NCBI GenBank assembly: GCA_947561585.1
Contig: CANNZV010001829.1
Span: 62,001 to 126,000, forward strand
Direction of reading: 5' to 3'
Length of the DNA: 64,000 nucleotides
DNA from: Caprella mutica
Lineage: Eukaryota; Arthropoda; Malacostraca; Amphipoda; Caprellidae
Of the stretch, positions 11,471-24,955 are shown one piece after another. Below the pieces are notes generated by a model that was not told the origin of the DNA, did no database searches, and saw nothing but the letters and a program-made list of their open reading frames with translations. The position numbers and the translations under genes are program-made. The stretch's first letter is position 1, and every line of letters begins with the position of its first letter.

Positions 11471-14400
11471 TATAGATTTTAATTAAATTTATTTAAATCA
11501 TTGTTTTATAGACATTTATATAATTATATAGAGAAAACTCTTTATTTCAAATAAAAAAAAATCATTTAACAAAAGATTTACAGTATAACTCCTGAGTTAT
11601 GAAGTTGTGCGTTATGGAACACTGGAGTAATGAAGTACATGAGTTATGATGTATTTTCAATGTTTACAATAGAAAAAACCGATATACGTCAATGATTTCA
11701 TCCTAGTCATCCATCAAAAACTATATAGTTCTCTCCAAGATTTCAATGATCTATAAAGTGGCTCTGAGTAATGAAGTAACCAATATTTAAGTAACCAGTA
11801 ACCAATTGGATTTCACTGTATAATGCTATTTATATAACATAACTATAAATTATAACATAACTTGTATTTTTCTCTTAAACTGGTTTCGTTTTTGTTAAAA
11901 CGTTGGAATTATTGGTTTTGCGGCAACCACCATTCAAAAGAGCCATGGAGCATGCTACAATCAAAAAATGGTTGAATTGGATGGGTGACTGATATATTCC
12001 ACACAGATATATTCCACCCTGGTAAGTTCCCCCACAATTAATGGGTTAGATATGGTTAATTATTAACATTCATCTTCTATCAATATCTTTGAAATACTAA
12101 GTGTAATCGTGGAATGATATCCAGTCTCAGTTATAGCTGAGTTCATTTTAAGAACTTGTCTATTTTATTTTTTATTTTCGATTCTGTAAATAACGTTTAA
12201 TCCTTAGTACAGAATCTGAAATTTTTAAATAAGGTTCCTTATATTACATTGGAAAATTTATGGAAACTAGAAATAATGAACTAAATTATATCCAGCAATT
12301 AATGTTTAAAACAGAGAAAAGTATATTCACAATATAGATTATTGACTAATTTTATCACCACCACAAGGAATTGATGTTCAAATTAGATATGGTAGTTTGA
12401 ATAGTTCGAAATATAGTCCTAGGTTTTTTATCTACTTTAATTTTACATAATTAGAAATGCCAATTCAATTAACACAATATTAATGTTAACAATTAATCAA
12501 ATATGTACTTCATAAACCATCAATAGTCGATTGGACTGAAAACAGTTCAACTAGCAAATTTTCGGTTAATTAGAAATGTGACCTGCACCTGAGTTGTTTG
12601 AAAGGCCAATGAGGCAGCTTGAATTCATAAACTAGTGAAGTTAATTTTTTAGAGGAACTAGATACTATGGCGTATTAATTTGCAAGAATAACGAACAATT
12701 GATCTATGAATATGGTTACGTCTTTACACTAAGTAAACTGAATTTTCCTTTTAGAAAATTATATATCTTGTTAGCCAATCACAATCAGTTTATTTTTTAC
12801 TACACATGCGATAGGATTGCAGAATAAAGGTTGTGTGAACGCTCAATATCAGTTGAGGTATTTTGATTTTTAATCATGAGTCTAGTATCTTCACTATCGC
12901 CAGCATAACTGCGATATTAACTGTAAGATGATGTCTTCCAGTATTTCATATCAATTTTTTTTTTATTTTGACATTGATAGTTTGACTTGAAATAGAAAGT
13001 GGTGTGATACGGGTTTTGATTGTAGGCCTTTTTTGCACTGGGAGCATTTAACAGTTTTTTTTTACTAAGATATATAGCATTGTCTAAAGACTGGAGACTG
13101 GAGTGATTATTATTATTTTTTTTTAAACGGAGATTTTTGATCAAGGGAGTTTTTGCCCAAGAATCCAAGACAGCAACTTTTCAGCAAAAAAGGGGACACA
13201 ATGATTGATTTCTCCCTGCAGCCGAACACACCACACCTCTCCCAACCCATTGTTGTAAGTGTATATACTGCAATTCCATGTTAAAAATAATTTAGTATTA
13301 TAATTACTCAAAATCTAAATTTTATAATGAATATCATATTATGATTATTTGTATTTTTGTTTATAAGGATAAAATTTAAATTGACTTGAGCTAAATCTAA
13401 ATATTGTCCAAATGTTCCTAGATATCGTCTGAGTTAATTCTTCTTCGCAACCAGTTTTGCTGGAATCATTACGGAAAGTTTTCTTCGATATTCAGTTATG
13501 TTTTGAAAAATTGACCAAATGATTTAATAGTGGAATGTAAAGTAATGTAAATATCATTCATAAGAATAACGAAAAAGTAATTATCACAGAGATTCATTAT
13601 AACTGAGCTCAGTGATTATATTTGGTTATACTTAAAACTTAAAACTTTCATTGTTGTTTTTCTACATATTTTTATTACAGTAATATAAATTATTGAATGA
13701 TTTAATTAAAGTAAATTTGCATGTCTCAAAACGGTAATGAAAGAATTCTAATATTTTCAGGTATATATAATTATATAATCTCGGATATTAGTTATTTCGG
13801 TTATTCTTATGCAATTCTAATTATGCAAATGATTATATTTTAGAACGATTAGGATTAAATCAATAAATTAATCCTTATAGTTCATAATTTACATAGATTT
13901 AAAATTGTATAAATGCTCAGTTTCGAGGTAATAATTACAAGAAAACTATGTTTAAAATAATTGAAAATAGTCTTTTCTAAGTCTTAAATATCCTAAAACA
14001 AGAAATATACTCATAAAATCATAAAGTGGAATATCATTATAACATGAAATTTTCCATATTCTCTGGCAAATTATCTCTTCTACGACTTACGTTTTGTTTA
14101 CTTATATGTATAACAAATATTATAGGATATTGCAAAGGTACAATGTAAACATAATTGAGGTTCTATTTCAAATTCAAACAGATTAAAATAATAAAAGTTT
14201 ACATTATATCCAGTATAGCATTCAATTTGCAGGATAAAATATTGGAGAAATGTTTTAGTTTCCTTCACTTCCTTTGGCAAAATTAACTAATCAAATTTGG
14301 AAGATTTTTGTAGCACTGAAAGTTTCAAACAATTTTCTCACAGTGAAGTTAAATCCTAACACTAACTCATACAAGCCTCAATTCCTTGTGTGAAACAATT

Positions 14401-14650
14401 CTTCTCAGTAACTTTCTTAATCATTAGAGACAACTGGATTTCTTTGTTGTGATATGAGTAACTAGATAATTGAAATGAAGTACATAACTTTTAACTTATA
14501 TGTTGATTGAATTGTTATTGTACAACAAGTTTGGGATATGTTGAATAGTTAAATAAATTTAGCTTTTTAAAAGATTACAAGATTTAAGAATAGTTTTAAT
14601 ATTCTAAGAAGTTGTTCTATAATAAATCCAATAAAAAATTAAGGAGCAAG
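11471..14650. other. AT-rich noncoding stretch
   Basis: No convincing gene. A 'gagttatgaag/gtaatgaagta' phrase recurs a few times at 11595-11780. Open frames at 12917-13168 and 14098-14280 (minus) have low-complexity AT-driven composition. Confidence 0.55.
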
Positions 14651-14652
14651 AA

Positions 14653-14732
14653 TTTACTTGGTTAAATTCTGGTACGTTATCTTTACTAGCTTCATTTCTG
14701 GTCCGTTATCTTTACCTGGTTAAATTCTTAAT
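14653..14732 (+). repeat. Degenerate ~29-bp tandem repeat, block 1
   Basis: Two to three copies of a unit containing 'ggtccgttatctttac' followed by 'tagcttcattt'. The same unit returns at 15012-15152. Confidence 0.6.
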
Positions 14733-15011
14733 ATTGAACATTAACTGGGATTGAAATAATATTTTGGAATCATAGATACGTTATACAAGGATTTTAGAAA
14801 AATTTGTTTCAATTTTTTAATTAGTTGTTCTTCGTAACCTTAAAATGAATCATTCATATTACTGAGAAGAACTTCAGCCAATAGTTACATTAATAGTGTA
14901 TAATCATTAACATTATCAATTATAAGGTTGTACATTTAGAAAAGCTAAAGAAAATTTATATTAAAACTGAAGGAAGCTAGTTTGTTTTTCATCAATTCTT
15001 TGAATTACCAT

Positions 15012-15152
15012 ATTTCTGGCCCGTTTTCTTTACTAGCTTAATTTACCTAAATCTTTACTTTGTTAATTTGTGGTCCGTTAACTTTACTAGCTTAATTTAT
15101 GGTCTGTAATATCTACTTGGTTCATTTGTTGACCGTTATATTTACTTGCTCA
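15012..15152 (+). repeat. Degenerate ~29-bp tandem repeat, block 2
   Basis: About five imperfect copies of the unit seen at 14653-14732 ('ggtccgttaactttactag' and variants, with 'cttaattt'). The 280 bp between the blocks lacks the unit, so one old array was split or two arrays were seeded separately. Confidence 0.6.
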
Positions 15153-18100
15153 AAAATTAAAGTAAATAATCACTGAAAAAATATGCACATAATATTCCAT
15201 TGGAATAGTATAACAACTCTCCTAGAGCGAAGAAAAACATCTATAATGCGGAATGAGAGTAAACTAATATTCTTATATATAATATATTTACTTGAGTCAA
15301 TTGCTATATAAAGCCCACAGGAACGCACAGCCTAACAATATCCTTTTAATCTATAAAATTCAAAGACCTTTAAAATCTGCTTTGCATCAACAGCAAAGGG
15401 CTCTTGCAATACAGATAGGGTATCCTCTCACAGCGAAGGAGAGAATTTAAAGGACCGAGTCTCATCAGGGAATTCAACCTCTGAATTTTGCTTCTTGAAG
15501 GAATTTTCACTTCGGTGTGGATTGCATTTGTCTCGCTTATCACTGAAAAATGTATTGTCTATTCAAATTACAAAAAAAATATTGACTAATTCGTCAATCT
15601 ATAAACTACTAATTCGTATATCTATGAACTACTATATTTTTATCCCAATTAGGTGTATATCAAAATATAGTATATTGTTCCTGATTTTATAGATTATGAC
15701 TGAACAATTGTAATTGGCAGCATATGAGAGATTCAATTAAGGAACAAAAATTTTCAGGTTTATACAAGTATCGTTAATTATGAAAAAATACTGATTTCAG
15801 AGATAAGTGGATGTAGATATCAATATTTAGTGAAGTCATATAATAATTAATATGAGAACAGTGGCTGGATGTACATACAAGAATAGAAATGACATTTTTA
15901 ATCTTATATGTTATTTTATTTTCCCATTGTTAAATGTAAAAAAAATACAACAATTTTCTATTTCGATCGCGGTTGGTTTAAATTAATTCATTGTTGTAGG
16001 CTGTAGCATTAATTCATTTTATTTTATCTATGGACTGAGAATTGCATATGTCTTCTATTTTCCTCTTCTTAGTTGTCTTACATGCAAGGAAACATAAACA
16101 AGGATATAAAAAACGATTTAGAATCATTAGAATTTACAAGATAAAAGAAGAAATCGATAGTTAGTTGTAACTGGTCTCTCCTCCACACTGGAAAAATAAA
16201 AATAAGGCAATGTCAGAGTAAAATCAATTGTGTGAAGGAGTTGTGCTATATTCAGATCACAAAATCAGATTCCACATGAATAAAAGAATTAATATAATTT
16301 AAATGCCCGCCAGAGGAATCCTCATCTCTCTCACCCATTAAATTGAAATTGAATTTTCCTATTCAATTTTACGACTTATGGCACCCACCTTTCCGTATGA
16401 CAGTCCACTTACGAGAGTGCGTAGAATTTAAAAAAATAGTTAGTTGAAAATGAAATTAGAACTGTCATTGAATTTTTGGTGCATGAATTTAAATTCCTGA
16501 AAAATTACATTATTATTTCTCCTACCTGAATTATTCAAAATGCAGGAGACTAATTCGTTTCATCAAAATTTGTAGATAATTTTAATTGAAAGAATGGTTT
16601 CGAAAAAATTTCATGTACTTGTTTCGTGAACATTATATTTTTCAAAGAAACTATAGAATCTTATTTTATGTATCATGCATTGTCAATAATGTTCCTAAAA
16701 TATATTCAATCCATTTTGATAAGTTCCGAGCCTTTTTTCACATCTTATTAATGTTAACTTTTAATAGGTGGACGAATGGTACTAAATTATTCAAATTTGA
16801 ATTTATTTCTTTAATACTTTCCTTGACCAATATTTCACTGGGAACTACTAATGTTTTTTTAATTAGTTCAATTTAATATATCATTTTGTCACAATCGTAT
16901 TCTGTCATTGTATGAAATCTCTTTAATAAGATTTGGTCGTCATAACTAATAATTAATTGAAGTAATTTAAACTCAATCGAAAATTCATCAACATAATCTT
17001 TTAAAATAAAGAAGGTCGTTCTAACAAACCTTTTTCAAAATTTATAATCTTGAAAATTACTTAAATTTAAAGTAATCTTTTGGACATTGATTTTATGTTT
17101 GAAGACATACAATAATATTGTTTAGCTATTCAAAGACTCTGAGATACTGGAAATAGAAATGTAATCTATTTATGAACGTGCAATCATTTTACTAAAAACT
17201 ATGAAAGTCAAATATAAAACAATGTTCCACCTCTCAGATATACACATTACACAAGACATTTAAGTTGTGATTTAAAGTAAGCAGGTGCATAAAACAATAT
17301 ATCTGGTGAAGTATTTTCTAATAAATTTAATACGACTCTAGATTATATATAATTATACTTCACCCGAATAGCTATTGCATTGCGGAATAATTTAAATTTA
17401 ACAATCCTTGAATTTTTAGTGCTAAAAACAAGTGTTTAAAAAAACTTTCACTCAAGGAAAATTTGAAGAATGTAGAGTGGAAAGTTTTGAAAATGATTCT
17501 AACTCTAAATAAAAGCTGTACGAAAGTACTCTAAGAAGTTTGTCTGACCGATTGGTATGTTTAGACCGAGTTAAGGTTTTGAGATGGACTCCTTTATATA
17601 GATTTAAAGTTCAAATTGGAAGGTTGAAAACACTTCAAATGAGAAAAGTATGATCAATTTTCAACTTTGTATTGTACTTAGTTTATTTATTGCTGCTAAC
17701 TGACTGAGCCACTGACATGAACTCCTTCTGGTGGTTTTAAATTGATGAATTCCCTTGACATAATTAAATTATATCTATGAATAAATGAATAACTCGAAAG
17801 AATAATTAATTTAATATTATAGTAATAAAAAAATTCAACACTAAGCGAGAATACCTGCAATAATTAACTATTGTTTTGAATTATTGAATTGAACTATATC
17901 TATACATTTCGAGAATATTCTTAATGAACAGCTCAGTAATATTTTATATTCAATTAATGTGTTATTTACCTTATTAGATGTTCAAGACATGGGATTATCG
18001 ATAGATATAATTCAGTTACAATGACAACATTTACACTTTGTAATTCGATGGGGATATATACAAATTAGGACATTTTTACAATTTCATTATATATTTCCTG

Positions 18101-18240
18101 TATATCAAATCAGATCAAGAGTTTGAATTTTGATTTAACTATTCAAAGTTATCATGAGAGTATGTGATTAGAACATAGGACACACCGGTAAATATTGTCT
18201 TTGTTGCCAATGGCAAACAAGAAATGGGTTAAGGATCAAG
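15153..18240. other. AT-rich noncoding stretch
   Basis: No gene recognised. Open frames at 15495-15692 and 16586-16876 (plus) have no recognisable motifs and compositions expected of AT-rich noise. Confidence 0.55.
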
Positions 18241-18368
18241 TATATTAAAAAAAAGTGTCTGGTAACTTTTGTTCAAAATCTTAATGTATTAAGCTTCAAT
18301 ACGATACCTAGTCCAAGAGGTTCTATCCTGGAAACAATTCGCGATGGATAGGAAATAAATCAGGTTAA

Positions 18369-18856
18369 GTGCCTCGCCGATTTTGAGCCACCCTAATATA
18401 GCGTTATCCAGAGCTCATAGAAGATCCAAATTTTGACTGTATGTTCTAGAAGGCCTACTGAAATGATTTATGAACTTGAAATATAAAAAAATCAATTAAA
18501 TAATTTCCGGCTCAAAAGTGATTCGACTCACATGAATCAATTTTGAGCCCCTACTAAAATTTCATATATTCTATTCTTATTTTTTTATAAATTGTGTTTA
18601 ATTAGATGCTATGCCAGAGATGTTTAAGTAAAATCCACAAAACTTATGATTTGCATCTCTATGAATGGGTGGTTCTAAATTGAGAAAACGTAGGAATGGT
18701 CCTCAAGAATGAGCCATTAAAATCTTGTATATTAAATGTATGGGATATCTCATCAATGGATCAGAATCAACTTTGTTGCATTAGTATTATCAATATTGAG
18801 CCGCGTCAATTTTGAGCCATGCCAATTTGAGCCACAGCACTTTTGAGCCACGGTAT
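18369..18856 (+). repeat. Repeat family B, copy 1 ('ttttgagccac' repeat)
   Basis: A ~490-bp unit starting 'gtgcctcgccgattttgagc' and ending 'ttttgagccacggtat'. It is nearly collinear with 19077-19520. The word 'gagcc' recurs through the unit in several contexts. Both copies run directly into GATTA-type microsatellite, so the microsatellite tail is part of the duplicated unit. Confidence 0.8.
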
Positions 18857-19030
18857 GATTGATTGATTATGATTGATTATTATTGATTGATTAATTGATT
18901 ATGATTGACTATGAATGATTATTATTGATTACGTTTAATTATGATTAATTGTGAATAATAATTACTAATGAGGACTAATGAAGGTTTTTGATTATGATTG
19001 ATAGTGATTATTTTTCATTATCAATTTTTT
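18857..19030 (+). repeat. GATTATGATT microsatellite tail, copy 1
   Basis: Imperfect repeats of 'gattgattatgattgatta' immediately after repeat B copy 1. Confidence 0.8.
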
Positions 19031-19076
19031 TTTTCTGCTAAGTGTTACCAGTATTTCTGCAGGTTTTACTCGGCTT

Positions 19077-19520
19077 GTGCCTCGTCGATTTTGAGCCACC
19101 CTAATATAGCGTAATCCAGAGCTCATAGAAAATCCAAGTTTTGACTGTATGTTCTAGAAGGCCTATTGAAATGATTTATGGACTTGAAAAAAAAATTCTT
19201 TGTGGCTCAAAACTGATTTGACTCACCTGACTTAATTTTGAGCCCCTACTAAAAATTTTAAATATACTATTTTTATTTTTTTTATAAATTGTGTTTAATT
19301 AGATGCTTCGCCAGAGATGTTTAAGTAGTAATCCACAAAACTTATGATTTGCATCTCTATGATTGGGTGGTTCTAAATTGAGAAAACGTAGAAATGGTCC
19401 TCAAGAATGAGACATTAAATCTTGTATATTAAATGTTTGGGATATCTCATCAATGGATCAGAATCAACTCTGATGTATTAGTAATATCAATATTGAGCCA
19501 CAGCAATTTTGCCACGGTAT
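19077..19520 (+). repeat. Repeat family B, copy 2
   Basis: Direct duplicate of 18369-18856, offset by 708 bp, with small deletions (for example ~40 bp lost near the end) and scattered substitutions. It is followed by a much longer microsatellite than copy 1. Confidence 0.8.
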
Positions 19521-20602
19521 TGTTGATTCATTAAGACTGATTATGACTGATTATGATTGATTCATTATGACTGATTATGATTGATTCATTATGACTATTA
19601 TGATTGATTCATTATGACTAATTATAACTTATTATGACTGTTAATTATGATAGATTCATTAAGACTGATTATGACAGATTATAAAAGATTATGACTGATT
19701 ATGATTGATTCATTATGACTGATTACTGCTGATTACGACTGATTATGGCTGATTATGATTGATTATGAATAATAATTATTGATGAGGATTAATGGAGATT
19801 AATAAATATTGAAGTAGAATGATAATGATTAATAGTGATTAATAGTGCTTATTTTTGATTATTAATGGTTATTAATGATTATTATCGATTATTAATGATT
19901 ATTAGCGATTATCAGCGATTAATATTAATTTTTAACGATTAATAATGATTATTAATTATTATTATGGATTAATAAGGATTATTATGGATTATTAATGATT
20001 AATAATGATTATTAATGATTAATAATGATTATTATTGATTATTATTAATAATTATTGGTTGATAATGGTTATTAATGACTGATAATGAATGATAATGATT
20101 AATAATTGATAATGATTATATAGTAATGATTAGCAATGATTAGTTATGATTCATTATGATTAAAAATGATTAAAAGTGATTTAAGATAATTAATAATGAT
20201 TAATAATGATTATTATTGATTAAAAATGATTATAAATGATTAAAAATGATTAAAAATGATTAATAATGATTAGTAATGATTAGTAATAATTAGTAATGAT
20301 TAGTAATGATTAGTAATGATTAGTAACGATTAGTAATGATTAGTAATGATTATTAATGATTATTAATGATTATTAATGATTATTAATGATTATTAATGAT
20401 TAATAATGATTTTAAGGATTAATAGTGATTATTTATGATTAATAATGATTATTTAGGATTAATAATGATTAATAATGATTATTAAGGATTAATAATGATT
20501 ATTAAGGATTAATAATGATTATTAAGGATTAATAATGATTATTAAGGATTAATAATGATTATTAAGGATTAATAATGATTATTACGGATTAATAATGATT
20601 GA
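19512..20602 (+). repeat. Long ATGATTA-type microsatellite/minisatellite
   Basis: About 1.1 kb of imperfect repeats. It starts as 'tgattatgactgattcat' variants and shifts to 'gattaataatgattatt' and 'gattagtaatgattagtaat'. It ends in a cleaner 20-bp unit, 'aataatgattattaaggatt', at 20458-20602. The unit type changes along the array. Confidence 0.9.
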
Positions 20603-21055
20603 AGATAGCCACTATGGCTCAGTCTCCTGCTAAAATACAAGTAAAATACGAATATAAACGCAAGAATTTTAGCTGGATTTGAATATCTATTGTTTCGTTC
20701 ACATTATCGTATTTTTCTGCTAGGATAGCATACATACAGAGTATTTTTGACTAAAATATGACGAAAAACAATTGTCTAAAATGGTTATCAATTTTTACCC
20801 ACGTAACAATGGTCCAAGGCAATTCAGGGCATGATCACAAGTGTTAGAGCTGTAATAGGTAGGTAAGTTCGGAATGATCGTAATGTGGAACTGTTCGATA
20901 ATTCCGAACATACCCTAGAATGCCAATTTACTTTTCTTTATTAATTCTTAGTTCTCTGTGTGCGTGTCCGTTTGAATGTTTGTGCCGGAGTTGATATGTA
21001 GGTAGTGCCGTAGGTAAATTAGTCATCCTTGATTTTTTTATAACTGTTATACTTA
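20603..21055. other. Noncoding stretch
   Basis: Between two tandem arrays. No gene seen. Confidence 0.5.
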
Positions 21056-21612
21056 ATGCGAGAAGAAAGATCGAGAAGGATGTACTAAATGAGAGCAGGA
21101 AGATTTGTGAGAGTAGAAAGATTGAGAAGAATGTACTAAATGAGAGCAGGAAGATTTTTGAGAGAAGAAAGATTGAGAAGAATGTACTAAATAAGAGCAG
21201 GAAGATTTGTGAGAGAAGAAAGATTGAGAAGAATGTACTAAATGGGAGCAGGAAGATTTGTGAGAGTAGAAAGATTGAGAAGAATGTACTAAATGAGAGC
21301 AGGAAGATTTTTGAGAGAAGAAAGATTGAGAAGAATGTACTAAATGAGAGCAGGAAGATTTGTGAGAGAAGAAAGATTGAGAAGAATGTACTAAATGAGA
21401 GCAGGAAGATTTGTGAGAGTAGAAAGATTGAGAAGAATGTACTAAATGAGAGCAGGAAGATTTGTGAGAGTAGAAAGATTGAGAAGAATGTACTAAATGA
21501 GAGCAGGAAGATTTTTGAGAGAAGAAAGATTGAGAAGAATGTACTAAATAAGAGCAAGAAGATTTTTGAGAGAAGAAACATCGAGAAGAATGTACTAAAT
21601 GGGAGAAGAAAG
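21056..21612 (-). repeat. 51-bp minisatellite, ~11 units
   Basis: Tandem copies of a 51-bp purine-rich unit containing 'gagaagaatgtactaaatga' and 'gagcaggaagatttgtgaga'. Because 51 is divisible by 3, every frame repeats as a 17-codon block. This keeps two overlapping minus-strand frames open (20928-21581 and 21053-21661), with units such as FLLSQIFLLSFSTFFSI and SHKSSCSHLVHSSQSF. Two frames open at once over the same DNA, with no domain, argues that these are by-products of the period and not proteins. Confidence 0.9.
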
Positions 21613-21881
21613 TTTGTTTGAATTTTCTTTCACCGTTAAAAATACGCAAGTGTGAACACATGTCAATATGTGTTTTTTTTCCAGCGGTGTTTGAAAACGC
21701 AGTTGCGAAGGGAATGCATGTGCCCTAAAATGCAAATGCCCAGAATGTATGTGCTCTAAAATTTGCTCGAAATTGAAATTAAAAGAAATAAATATATTTT
21801 CAAAATATTAATATGATTAGTTATACAGCTAGTAGGAAATAATAAAAAATACTAAACTAAAGTTACTGAATATGTAGACCA

Positions 21882-21960
21882 GGGGTTCTCAACTTTTCCC
21901 GGCTCGTGGACCCCTAATATGCCTTTTAGAATTTTTGGTGGACCCACGTAGAATCGGGAT
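21882..21960 (+). mobile_element. hAT-like transposon terminus
   Basis: The sequence 'caggggttctcaactttt' followed by 'ggctcgtggacccct' is the characteristic end of Charlie/SPIN-like hAT elements. The opposite inverted terminus was not found, so this is a truncated fragment or one end of a decayed element. Confidence 0.6.
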
Positions 21961-21979
21961 CAATCGCCGGAATCTTGCC

Positions 21980-22690
21980 TTGTGATCTGCACCGTTTTCT
22001 TTCATTCCCGTTATTGTCAACTCTTCCTCCTCCATCGCCTCGCCTTCTACATCCACTTAGTCTTCAACGTTAACTCTTCTATCTTCTCACTTCCACGAAT
22101 CCACATCCCTAACTGTCTACCACCAACACCCATCATCAAACCCTCAGCTTATAACAACACTTGCACTCTCACACTTGCATTTCTATATTCTAATTCACTT
22201 CTCAATAATCATTCCAATTACCATCTCAAACAACTGTGGGAACTCTAGCCACACCCTGCTAAATAACACTTCTAACCTCAAACTCTCCCATATTTGTTGC
22301 CTTCCCCTCCATATTTCACTCCAATCACCCTCAAACATCCTCACTATCACTTCAATCATCCTCAGATTACACTTATGGTGTTTTAATTTCTCAATCTAAG
22401 TCGGTCTATTTACACTATTAATCTCCTTTCAATCTACATAATTCCTCCACAAAATAAGTCAAAAACCTAAAATTACATTTTCTTCCCGTCCTTTAACTTC
22501 GCTTGCAAACAACCCATTCTCACATAATGCAATATCTTCCATCCATTCATCACCAATCGCACCAGTATATATGATCTCATTATTTATTGTCACCATTCAC
22601 TCCACACACATCACCCTTCGCTAAAGCATAATAAATTTCTCTCTTCATTTCATCTTGCCATGACTAACCTCTCCCTCTCTTTTCTTTCTG
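21980..22690 (+). other. ~700-bp strand-asymmetric tract (C-rich, G-poor)
   Basis: From 'ctgcaccgttttctttcatt' onward the plus strand is C/T/A with very few G. Sampled 60-base lines hold 2-6 G against about 15-25 C. The sequence is not a simple tandem repeat. Short open frames (21982-22399, plus) follow from the absence of TGA/TAG words. It lies next to a hAT-like end and may be the interior of a nonautonomous element. Confidence 0.65.
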
Positions 22691-23084
22691 AAACACACCA
22701 CGAAATGAGGTTGACATCTACTGAGCTAACTAGATTAGCATGACTGGTTTGTGCATGTCCTGAATAAAACCTTTTCTTAAATAAATTTTTTGTTTCATGT
22801 CCAAATTGAAATCTTTTTTATTATTTGAAAGATCTCATCAATCCACATCTTTTTGTTGTCTGACATTTTTTCGAATCCCTCGATTAGTTTTCGGACACCG
22901 GGTCGATGCGAGTTTGACCTCATTACTCCTTCATTAACTAATTTTTTGGAAATCTGATTTCAAAATAATGTTTAAAAACCTTATCAAAATTTATTTAATT
23001 CGTGATTTTTTTTTTTCAATTTCTCTTGATTCGAAATATAAGAGGTTTTCAATTAGTCGAACGTCTCTAAATTTCGTATTATGC

Positions 23085-23188
23085 GATGATATACTATCAG
23101 AGGAAAGAGTAAATGTGATGATGTACTATCAGAGAAACGAGTCACTGTGATGTACTATCAGAGAAAAGAGTAAATGTGATGATGTGAT
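23085..23188 (+). repeat. 32-bp minisatellite, short left block
   Basis: About three units of the same 32-bp repeat found at 24956-26868 ('gatgtactatcagagaaa' plus 'gagtcactgtgat'). It sits on the other side of the CR1-like LINE fragment, so the LINE separates two parts of one array. Confidence 0.85.
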
Positions 23189-23189
23189 G

Positions 23190-24955
23190 AAGATTGCTAT
23201 CAGACAAGATAGCTAAGACTCTCATCTCAACTCCGAGGTCAAGTCAGGGAGGCGCTTGACAGTTCAGTAAGCCAGCTCACTGAGTATCCAGTCAAGTCGC
23301 CTTTTGTATGTGCCAACAGTTAGCCTGCTGACAACATTTTCTGGTAATCTGTTCCAAACATTACAAATCTTTACCAGCATGGAGTTCTCCAGCTGAGCAG
23401 TGGTGAACCGAGGCAGAACCACCTTCTACCCGTGGTTGCAGGTGGGGTTCACACACAGCGAAACGTAGTCTTCAGGATCAACTCGACTTATCCCTCAAAG
23501 GATCTTAAAAGTCTCAATGAGTTGACCCCTCATACGTCGCTGCTCAAGCGTGAAGAGGCCTGGGTCATCTAACCGACGTGCGTATCCCATGGATCGGATT
23601 TCAGGTACAAGTTTAGTCGCCCTCGCTTGCACCCGTTCCAACAGCTGTACATCAGTTCGCAATGTCGGTGACCAGAACTGGACCGCAAACTCCAAAATAG
23701 GTCTTACCAGAGAGTTACAACGTGAGGACTGTCTCTCTGTTTCTGTATCTGAAATGCCTCTTCATGTACCCTAAGATCTTGCTTACTCTTTTCTCAGCTT
23801 CCAGGCACTGTTGAGAGAACTTTAGATCCCTGGTGATCATAACTCCAAGATCCTCCTATACATCAGTGGGTCCTATTGGGGCTCCAAGTAGCGTGTAGGC
23901 AGCTTCAGCGTTCCTATGAACAGCATGAAGTACTCTACACTTGTTCACATTGAAGGGCATCTGCCACTTTTCCGACCATTCTCCGATCTTGAAAAGATCA
24001 CGTTGGAGTTGTCCGATGGCCTTTGAACTTGCAGCGTTGATGCCAATCTTTGTATCATCAGCAAACTTTGATACCCTACTGACGAGTCCTACGTCAAGGT
24101 CATTTATCTAAATAACAAAGAGCAGAGGACTAAGGACTGAAACCTGGGGAATTCCGCTGGTTACGGAGCTCCACACAGAGGCCACAATATTGACCACAAC
24201 TCTTTGTCGTATGTTATTTAGCCATAACCTTATCCATTGTAGGACTCGACCACTCACACCAATAGCTGCTATTTTCGCCATTAACCTCTTGTGAGGTACC
24301 TTGTCAAATGCCTTCTTGAAATCAAGGTAGACGATGTCAGCAGCTTTGGATTTGTCATGCTCCTGAAGAACCTAGTAGAAGAACTCTACTAAGTTTGTCA
24401 GGCATGACTTCTCGCGAAGAAAGCCATGCTGACTCTTTCCTATGAGCTGGTGTTCTTCCAGGTGATCCACAATTCTATCCTTGATGATGGATGCAAGCAA
24501 TTTTCCAGGAACCGGTGTCAAACTAATTGGCCTGTAGTTACTACTGTCTGTGGTCTCACCTGTCATGAAAATTGGGGTTACATCCGCGATCCTCATGTTG
24601 TCGGCGACCTCGCCCGACTCCAAAGAGACATTGAATATCTGTTGGAGATGTGCCGCCAAACCATCCTTCACGTTCTTCATCACTGTCGGTAAGAATACAT
24701 CAGGACCAACTGCCTTGTTAGGGTGCAGCTGGCCAAGTTTGTAAACTACTTCCTAAACAGTACCAACAATCTCAGTCAGGGGCATTCGTCCCTCGTAGTA
24801 AACTACGGGGTCATGGGTGCCAAGCGCATCCTCCCTGGTGAAGACACTGACGAAATAACTGTTGAGTTAGGTGACGATGTCGGCATCCGAAGTTGCTAAC
24901 ACACCTTGGGTTGTCCTGATTGGTCCGATGGAGCTTCTGGAAGGCTTTCTGCAGA
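23190..24955 (-). pseudogene. CR1-like LINE reverse transcriptase pseudogene
   Basis: Minus-strand remnant of an APE-type non-LTR element of the CR1/L2/jockey superfamily. In order it shows LNSYFVSVFT (pre-RT), NYRPISLTPVPGKLL (RT motif 0-1), SQHGFLREKSCLTNLVEF, a motif B/C region SVLSPLLFVI then TAG then INDL, KFADDTKIG (motif C, about 24045-24070), and a C-terminal block beginning LLERVQARATKLVPEI and ending RRMRGQLIETFKIL. The 5' end is truncated at 24955. Stops, including a TAG in place of the Tyr before INDL, make it nonfunctional. Both ends abut units of the 32-bp minisatellite. Confidence 0.85.

Noticed and set aside
20928..21661. 202- and 217-codon minus-strand proteins
   Set aside because: Both frames overlap the 51-bp tandem array, repeat every 17 codons and have no domain; the openness follows from a period divisible by three.
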